Below are positions 6,026 to 9,956 of a stretch of 9,956 nucleotides of DNA, in pieces (within the stretch, counting starts at the first letter, position 1; every line of letters begins with the position of its first letter). The stretch is taken from contig CBDFHV010000049.1 in NCBI GenBank assembly GCA_965247705.1, positions 1 through 9,956 of the forward strand. Direction: 5' to 3'. The position numbers and the translations under genes are program-made. This stretch comes from CBDFHV01 sp965247705. Lineage in GTDB: Bacteria > Pseudomonadota > Alphaproteobacteria > Rhodospirillales > CAMCUA01. Below the pieces are notes generated by a model, which worked only from the letters and a program-made list of their open reading frames with translations, had not been told where the DNA came from and made no database searches.

Positions 6026-6852
6026 TGCCGCTGGAGGAACTCGAAGCGGCGCTCGCCAATGTCGCAGGGCGGCGTTTCCACGTCGGCCACCCGCCGCAGG
6101 CGGACGGCGCGCTGGAGTGATATCGCCGGGGCCGGGGGCGGCAGGCCGGCGATCTCGATGATCAACTTCTTGCGGATCGCCTCGCCATAAGCCTCGTAGC
6201 CCCGCGCCACCACGGCGAAAGCCGACGGGCCGCCGATCACGCAGTCCTGAAAATAGAGCAGAAACTGGGGCATGGGTGGCCACTGGATGCTCGCCCCCTT
6301 GGGGCTGACGATGGGCAGGCCGTTGACCGTGATGCCAGCCGCCACGGCCAGGTCCCGCGCGTGATTGACAAGGGAGCCGAAGTTATTCTCGCCATTGGCG
6401 GAAATGTCGACGACCCGGCGACGGCCCACGTATCCGTTGTTGTCGAGCTCCGGGATGGCGAACTCGATGGCGCCGCTGAGGGACGTTCGCGTGCCTCGGC
6501 CATGGGCCGCCGCCTGCAACAAAGTGGTGAAGGCGAAGGCGCTCGCCGGGCCATCGATCAATGTCCAATCGACGACGACGGTCTTGGCCTCGGGGCCCGC
6601 CCATTCGAAGTACAGGACGGCGATGCGCCCGCTGACCCCTCGCGAAATGGCGGACAGAACCGCCGGATCGCGAAAGGCACGGATGTAGCCCTGGCGCTGC
6701 ATCTCCGCATCCTCGCGGTCGATGCTGCCGGAGATGTCGACGGCCAGCGCCAGTTCCAGATCCACGTCGACCTGCGCCCGCGCGTCCTGATGCCCGGCGT
6801 GCAACACCGCCGCAACGACCAGGAGCAGGATCGTCAGGAACCGCGAGACCAT
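6010..6852 (-). CDS. DUF1194 family secreted protein (von Willebrand A-like fold)
   Basis: The 280-residue product begins with a clear signal peptide (MVSRFLTILLLVVAAVLHAG, probable cut after DARA), so it should be exported to the periplasm. The mature part starts with LELALAVDISGSID, the DxSxS metal-ion-dependent adhesion motif (about residues 39-43), followed by the further MIDAS-like elements GTRTSLSGAIEFA and RRVVDISANGENN. This is the DUF1194 family, known mainly from alphaproteobacteria and of unknown function; the fold suggests Mg-dependent protein binding. I chose ATG 6852 because the signal peptide starts there and GGAG lies 9 bases upstream; the open frame extends to 6951 but that part looks non-coding. 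It is the first gene of a likely two-gene unit with the EamA permease and is divergent from the vapBC pair. Confidence 0.88.
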   Translation of the reverse strand: MVSRFLTILLLVVAAVLHAGHQDARAQVDVDLELALAVDISGSIDREDAEMQRQGYIRAFRDPAVLSAISRGVSGRIAVLYFEWAGPEAKTVVVDWTLIDGPASAFAFTTLLQAAAHGRGTRTSLSGAIEFAIPELDNNGYVGRRRVVDISANGENNFGSLVNHARDLAVAAGITVNGLPIVSPKGASIQWPPMPQFLLYFQDCVIGGPSAFAVVARGYEAYGEAIRKKLIIEIAGLPPPAPAISLQRAVRLRRVADVETPPCDIGERRFEFLQRHAYPR

Positions 6853-6971
6853 CACTCCCGTCTCCGAAGGGACCCGCCGGACCGCACCCGCGTTCCGTCG
6901 GATCGACAAACCTACTATGGGGCGTTCGGGGGACGGATGCCAGAAGCCCATGTTCCAAGTTCAAAGCACTT

Positions 6972-7038
6972 GTGATGGGTCACCAAAATGACTAAGTTCA
7001 TTAACTAGACTAGATCGTTGCCATTCCCGTCAGGAGGT
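6972..7038 (+). promoter_or_regulatory. Upstream control region of the vapBC pair
   Basis: This AT-richer stretch between the divergent DUF1194 and vapB-like genes contains short inverted repeats: GTGA-N4-TCAC at 6972-6983, AGTT-N4-AACT at about 6995-7006, and CTAGACTAG at 7005-7013. Antitoxins of this type usually bind palindromes here to repress their own operon, so these are operator candidates only. No convincing -35/-10 pair stands out. A strong ribosome binding site, AGGAGGT (7032-7038), precedes the GTG start by 4 bases. Confidence 0.4.
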
Positions 7039-7042
7039 AAAC

Positions 7043-7270
7043 GTGAGTGAAATCGTGAATGTGCACGAGGCGAAGACTCACCTCTCCCGCCTGCTTGCCA
7101 AGGTCGAGGCCGGAGAGGAAGTGACGATTGCCAGGGCGGGTCGACCCATCGCTCGTCTTGTTCGGGTTGAGAGCCTTGGTCCTCGGCGGCCCGGGCTTCT
7201 CAAGGGTCGACTGCCAGATACCTTCTTCGACCCACTTCCGCCTGAAGAGTTGGATGCGTGGCAGACGTGA
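7043..7270 (+). CDS. Phd/YefM-family (VapB-type) antitoxin
   Basis: A 75-residue protein starting at GTG 7043 behind a very strong ribosome binding site. The N-terminal part, IVNVHEAKTHLSRLLAKVEAGEEVTIARAGRPIARLVRV, is the typical Phd/YefM DNA-binding fold. The C-terminal tail (about residues 48-75, ending FFDPLPPEELDAW) is the usual segment that wraps and blocks the toxin. It overlaps the PIN toxin gene by 4 bases (GTGA) or 13 bases depending on the toxin start, which implies translational coupling. It should neutralise the toxin and repress the operon. Confidence 0.92.
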   Translation: MSEIVNVHEAKTHLSRLLAKVEAGEEVTIARAGRPIARLVRVESLGPRRPGLLKGRLPDTFFDPLPPEELDAWQT

Positions 7271-7653
7271 GTGTGCTCCTTGACACTCATGCTCTGGTTT
7301 GGTGGATCTATGACCTACCGCAATTGTCGTCGGCCGCCAACGAGGTCATTTCAGACGAAGCGCACGATGTCTTCGTGAGTGCCGCGAGCGCCTGGGAATT
7401 GGGCACGAAGTACCGACTGGGTCGACTTCCCGGTTGTGAGGAACTCATCGAGTCCTTTCACGAGAAGTTAGCGGAAGCCCGATTTCGTTCCCTATCTGTG
7501 ACGGCACACCACGCCATGTTTGCCGGTCGAATCGATTCGCCACATCGGGACCCCTTCGACCGAATGATTGCGGCGCAGTCTCGCCTGCAAGCGTTGCCCG
7601 TCGTCACCACGGACGCCGCGATTGCGGAATTGGGCGCGAAAGTGATCTGGTGA
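7267..7653 (+). CDS. VapC-type PIN-domain ribonuclease toxin
   Basis: A 128-residue PIN-domain protein, full length for VapC toxins, which cleave specific RNAs such as tRNAs using Mg2+. The acidic active-site residues are present: Asp6 in LLDTHALVWW, Glu44 in SAWELGTKYRLGRL, Asp95/Asp98 in DPFDRMIAAQS and Asp116 in VVTTDAAIAEL. The toxin therefore looks active and needs the antitoxin upstream. I prefer GTG 7267 because the product then begins MSVLLDTHALVWW, the normal N-terminus of the family, with a GTGA overlap with the antitoxin stop; GTG 7258 is possible and adds MAD. The stop lies 18 bases before the start of the IS3-family element, which did not damage the gene. Confidence 0.92.
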   Translation: MSVLLDTHALVWWIYDLPQLSSAANEVISDEAHDVFVSAASAWELGTKYRLGRLPGCEELIESFHEKLAEARFRSLSVTAHHAMFAGRIDSPHRDPFDRMIAAQSRLQALPVVTTDAAIAELGAKVIW

Positions 7654-7657
7654 CCGT

Positions 7658-7671
7658 ATTCCAGACAGTTG
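7658..7671. repeat. Left 14-bp direct repeat flanking IS3-family element
   Basis: ATTCCAGACAGTTG occurs here and identically at 9086-9099, touching each side of a segment that starts TG and ends CA. It may be a target duplication, though much longer than the 3-5 bases usual for IS3. Confidence 0.8.
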
Positions 7672-7685
7672 TGTAGCGCACCCGG

Positions 7686-7698
7686 TTCCTTGGACACA
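7686..7698. repeat. Left inverted-repeat core of IS3-family element
   Basis: TTCCTTGGACACA is exactly complementary to 9058-9070. Its inner 10 bases also occur at 9031-9040 beside the orfA ribosome binding site. Confidence 0.85.
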
Positions 7699-7706
7699 AG
7701 TTTGTC

Positions 7707-8612
7707 TCACGCGGCGGGCCTGATTGAGATCGCGGCGTGCCACGCCTGACGAGCTTGAGCGGGGCTCAGGTAGCCGTTCTTTTCGACGATCCACTGGGCA
7801 TTGTAGAGTTCGACGAAGTCGCGGACGGCGTCCCGCAGCTCCGCGATGTTGCGGTAGATGCGACCATGGATGATCTGTTCCTTCAGCGTGCGATTGAACC
7901 GCTCGGCGACGCCGTTGGTCTGGGGCTCGGCGACGAAGGCGTAGGACGGCTGGATGCCCCAGAACTTGATCTGGTTGGTGAAGTGGTCCGACAGATACTG
8001 GGAGCCGTGATCCATCCGCAAGGCCAGCCCCCGAGCCGCGCCGGCCGCGGTCGAGCCATACAGCCCGGCAAGCCCCATGGAGATCGGCTGCAGGGCGGCG
8101 AAGCGGTCGCCGCGCTTGCAGACATGCCAGCCGACACACTCGGCGTTCCAATGCTCGACGGCGGTGAAGATCCAGCCCCAGCCGTCGTCCACCGTGAACA
8201 CCCGAACGCCATCGGTGCCCCACATGAGGTTCGGGGCATGAGTGATGATCTCACCGTCATGGGGATTGCCGCCACGGCGGCGGCAGCGATGGGGCGAGAG
8301 CAGATTGTTCTCGCGCATCAGGCGGAGCACCCGCTTGCGGGCAACCCGGATGTCGCGACAGACCCGAAGCCGAGCCCAGACCTTGCGGTAGCCCTCGCCC
8401 TCCCGGGGCGATGCCTCCAGGTCGGCTTCGATCGCCACCAGCAGCGCCTGGTCCGAGATCGCGGGCTTCGGTCCCCGACGCTTTGCCGGCGGCTGCTCGG
8501 CGTGCTGGCCGGAGGTCACGGCGTAGAACGAGGAGCGGGCCATGCCCCAGGCGGCGCAGACCCGCCGCAGGCCGCAGGCCAGACCCGTGCCGGGCGAGGT
8601 GGCGGCACTCAT
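7707..8612 (-). CDS. IS3-family transposase OrfB (DDE integrase domain)
   Basis: The 301-residue product is the catalytic subunit. The N-terminal part (about residues 1-110) contains the HTH_21-like region ending YRKVWARLRVCRDIRVARKRVLRLMRENNLL. The rve integrase core follows, with catalytic Asp in WGTDGVRVF (about 133), Asp in LRMDHGSQYLSDHF (about 200) and Glu in NGVAERFNRTLKEQIIHG (about 237). All three acidic residues are present and the end (YLSPAQARQAWH) is typical, so it looks complete. Its ATG overlaps the orfA stop as ATGA, pointing to translational coupling; no A-rich slippery site of the common IS3 frameshift type is evident at the junction. Confidence 0.94.
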   Translation of the reverse strand: MSAATSPGTGLACGLRRVCAAWGMARSSFYAVTSGQHAEQPPAKRRGPKPAISDQALLVAIEADLEASPREGEGYRKVWARLRVCRDIRVARKRVLRLMRENNLLSPHRCRRRGGNPHDGEIITHAPNLMWGTDGVRVFTVDDGWGWIFTAVEHWNAECVGWHVCKRGDRFAALQPISMGLAGLYGSTAAGAARGLALRMDHGSQYLSDHFTNQIKFWGIQPSYAFVAEPQTNGVAERFNRTLKEQIIHGRIYRNIAELRDAVRDFVELYNAQWIVEKNGYLSPAQARQAWHAAISIRPAA

Positions 8613-9019
8613 CGCCGCGACCTCCGCCGCCCCAAAGGGCCGAAGGTCTCCGTCTTGGCCTCCAGCAGTTCCACCTGCATGGTCAACTCTCCGATCCGCT
8701 TCATGGCGCTATCCAGTTCCGCCTGCACCGGATCGCCCTTGCGTTGCTTGAGCGAGGCGTCGATCCCGCCGATCGCTTTCTCACGCCACTGCTCGAGCCG
8801 GAAGATCTCTACGCCCAACTGGCGCGACAGAAGTTGCACCGGCTCGTCACGCAAAAGCCGCAGAACGACCTCACGCTTGCGCGCCACCGTCCATCGCTGG
8901 CCAAGTCCCAGCGGGCCTGCCGGCAAAGCCTGTCCTGGGGAAAACGTGGACGAGCCAAGCTCGCCCGCATTTACCACAGGCCCATCAACAGCAACTTTCT
9001 TCTCAAAATTATCGGTCAT
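8609..9019 (-). CDS. IS3-family transposase OrfA (helix-turn-helix subunit)
   Basis: The 136-residue protein carries the IS3 OrfA HTH region at about residues 34-75 (RWTVARKREVVLRLLRDEP, then LSRQLGVEIFRLEQWREKA). A short heptad-like leucine pattern for oligomerisation follows (MKRIGELTMQVELLEAKTE), then a basic tail. It binds the IS ends and works with OrfB. I chose ATG 9019, preceded by AAGGAGG (9034-9028) at 8 bases; an in-frame GTG at 9040 would place the ribosome binding site inside the gene. The leader folds into a hairpin that covers part of this site. Confidence 0.92.
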   Translation of the reverse strand: MTDNFEKKVAVDGPVVNAGELGSSTFSPGQALPAGPLGLGQRWTVARKREVVLRLLRDEPVQLLSRQLGVEIFRLEQWREKAIGGIDASLKQRKGDPVQAELDSAMKRIGELTMQVELLEAKTETFGPLGRRRSRR

Positions 9020-9027
9020 GTTCCGGT

Positions 9028-9068
9028 CCTCCTTGGACACTTCGATTAAGCCAATTCTGTGTCCAAGG
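9028..9068 (-). promoter_or_regulatory. Hairpin partly masking the orfA ribosome binding site
   Basis: In minus-strand RNA, CCUUGGACAC (from 9068-9059) can pair over all 10 bases with GUGUCCAAGG (from 9040-9031), leaving an 18-base loop. The last four bases of the second arm are the AAGG of the AAGGAGG ribosome binding site. Transcripts entering from outside the IS would include both arms and hide the site. The upstream arm is part of the IS right end itself. Confidence 0.6.
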
Positions 9069-9070
9069 AA
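9058..9070. repeat. Right inverted-repeat core of IS3-family element
   Basis: TGTGTCCAAGGAA is exactly complementary to 7686-7698 and is followed by ATCGGGT, echoing ACCCGG outside the left core. Confidence 0.85.
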
Positions 9071-9085
9071 ATCGGGTCCGACTCA

Positions 9086-9099
9086 ATTCCAGACAGTTG
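9086..9099. repeat. Right 14-bp direct repeat flanking IS3-family element
   Basis: ATTCCAGACAGTTG, identical to 7658-7671, begins directly after the CA end of the IS. Confidence 0.8.
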
Positions 9100-9109
9100 A
9101 TCCTGTTCC

Positions 9110-9132
9110 CGTGCCTATCCGGTTAAGACAGA
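9110..9132. repeat. Solitary IS1595-type terminal repeat
   Basis: This stretch matches the left inverted repeat at 92-114 in 19 of 23 positions, including 13 identical bases in a row (CCTATCCGGTTAA, 9114-9126). Its orientation would be the left end of an element extending rightwards, but no partner end and no transposase are found in the remaining window. It is probably a remnant or the edge of a related element. Confidence 0.6.
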
Positions 9133-9712
9133 CGCCCATTACATATAGGGTTGACGCACACATCCTTTTTGCGGCAGCAATTAGCCGAGGGTGTTGAACA
9201 ACTATTTTGAGGGGTCCGAGACGCAATATTGCTTCCTCGGCGGAGCGCACGGAGTAACAATGATTGGTGCCGATGGTGCCGCCGGTTCCTTTGTTGCGCC
9301 AAGGTTTACCCAACCGGAGATTTTCGATATCCTCAGCCACAAGCAGATATTGGCCCTAACGCCACGAAGAGAGCATAGGATCGCGCGCCGGGACATGCTC
9401 CTCAATGGGCTGATGCGGCGGTCCGCGATGGTGGGGCCTGCGGACAAAGGGGTGCAAGCCTCATTTGCCGAGTGGCACGATGTTGCGGCGCCACTTTGCC
9501 CTTTTGTTCCTCGTCTTTCACATATGGAAAGTGCGCGGCAATCGATCTCCTGAATTCATTTGGCCAACATCGAGGGACAGTGGTAGAATCGGAGAAATTG
9601 TCCCGCTTGGGGAGAATGAGTGCTCGGCGTTCGTTTCCGCTTTGTGGGCTGAATACCGACCACCGAGAAGACGCACCGTGTCTCCGATGGTTACTTCGCA
9701 AGAAAAGTGTGA
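9133..9712. other. About 580 bases without a convincing gene
   Basis: The stretch is less GC-rich than the core genes. An open frame on the plus strand (GTG 9191 to TGA 9553, 120 residues) has no recognisable domain and only a GAGG placed too close to its start. Its first half (FLGGAHGVTMIGADGAAGSF) looks more protein-like than its second, so it could be a decayed or unknown gene. Two further open frames beginning near 9465-9472 overlap the lipoprotein start and look like chance. No tRNA, terminator or clear repeat was found. Confidence 0.35.
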
Positions 9713-9724
9713 CGGAGGGGAAAC

Positions 9725-9956
9725 ATGGCAATTTGCTTTCGAAGCGAACCGATCAAGAAATGGGCCATATCATTCGTGACAATGGCCAGTCTGGGCATTG
9801 GCGGTTGCCAGACAACGGGCGTCGAGCTGACAAGAGGCGAGGGGTCCAAAGCCTATTTCGGCTGTGTTTTCGGACAGTATATCGTCGCCAATCCCGACGG
9901 TAATAAAGACAAGTCCGCGGCCATCGATGCCGCGATCTCGGCGTGCGACGACCAAG
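9725..9956 (+). CDS. Small lipoprotein, N-terminal part (runs off the window)
   Basis: ATG 9725 follows GGAGGGG at about 4 bases, a strong ribosome binding site, and the frame is open to the window end (77 codons). The product starts with positive charges (FRSEPIKKW), a hydrophobic stretch (AISFVTMASLGIGG) and a lipobox ending IGGC near residue 29, then QTTGVELTRGEG. It should therefore be a membrane-anchored lipoprotein, probably outer-membrane or periplasmic. The rest (AYFGCVFGQYIVANPDGNKDKSAAIDAAISAC) includes two Cys and matches no family I can name. Composition is lower in GC than the central genes. The function is unknown. Confidence 0.7.
   Translation, partial: MAICFRSEPIKKWAISFVTMASLGIGGCQTTGVELTRGEGSKAYFGCVFGQYIVANPDGNKDKSAAIDAAISACDDQ

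Larger units (their letters stand above)
7672..9085 (-). mobile_element. IS3-family insertion sequence, complete (about 1.41 kb)
   Basis: The element contains orfA and orfB on the minus strand, both intact, and has inverted ends. The 13-base core (7686-7698 and 9058-9070) is perfectly complementary, and ACCCG lies further out on both sides with a one-base length difference. The boundaries given run from TG to CA, as is usual for IS3 ends, and coincide exactly with 14-bp direct repeats. If the real ends are the 13-base cores instead, the element would be 7686-9070. It sits just after the toxin gene and interrupts no recognisable gene. Confidence 0.88.

Noticed and set aside
7737..9197. 486-residue plus-strand open frame across the IS3-family element
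   Set aside because: It lies opposite orfB and orfA, which carry full catalytic and HTH motifs.

Overview
This is a 9,956-base, mostly high-GC window from a proteobacterial chromosome, most likely an alphaproteobacterium of the Rhodospirillales type. I infer this from GC-rich codon use, a DUF1194 protein and the mix of insertion sequences; no marker gene here fixes the genus. A conserved-looking GC-rich core (about 1905-6852) has been invaded and flanked by mobile elements, and its edges are less GC-rich.

Left part (1-1766): a gene for a right-handed beta-helix protein is split by an IS1595-family insertion sequence. The IS has 23-bp inverted repeats, an exact 8-bp target duplication and an apparently intact DDNK transposase on the minus strand. 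Removing the IS and one duplication restores one open frame across the junction.

Centre (1905-5082, plus strand): an M20 metallopeptidase and a YbjQ-family protein, then a VanZ-like membrane protein. A 319-bp non-coding, MITE-like element with perfect 32-bp terminal inverted repeats sits between the last two, exactly at the ybjQ stop codon. Before this insertion the three genes probably formed one tight operon. The VanZ gene also carries a -1-type frameshift near 4276-4287. Converging on it from the minus strand is a two-gene unit: a secreted DUF1194 (von Willebrand A-like) protein at 6852-6010, followed by an EamA/DMT permease at 5982-5089.

Right part (6853-9956): a VapBC-type toxin-antitoxin pair (7043-7653), then an intact IS3-family element (orfA and orfB, minus strand, overlapping by ATGA). 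The IS3 element is bracketed by unusually long 14-bp direct repeats, and its orfA ribosome binding site lies in the arm of a 10-bp-stem hairpin. Beyond it is a lone IS1595-type terminal repeat, about 580 bases without a convincing gene, and the first 77 codons of a lipoprotein gene that runs off the window.

I found no large uncharacterised defence or biosynthetic system. The most notable features are the structured MITE placed on a stop codon, the possible ribosome-binding-site-masking hairpin made from IS-end sequence, the cleanly reversible IS1595 disruption, and the 14-bp repeats around the IS3 element.
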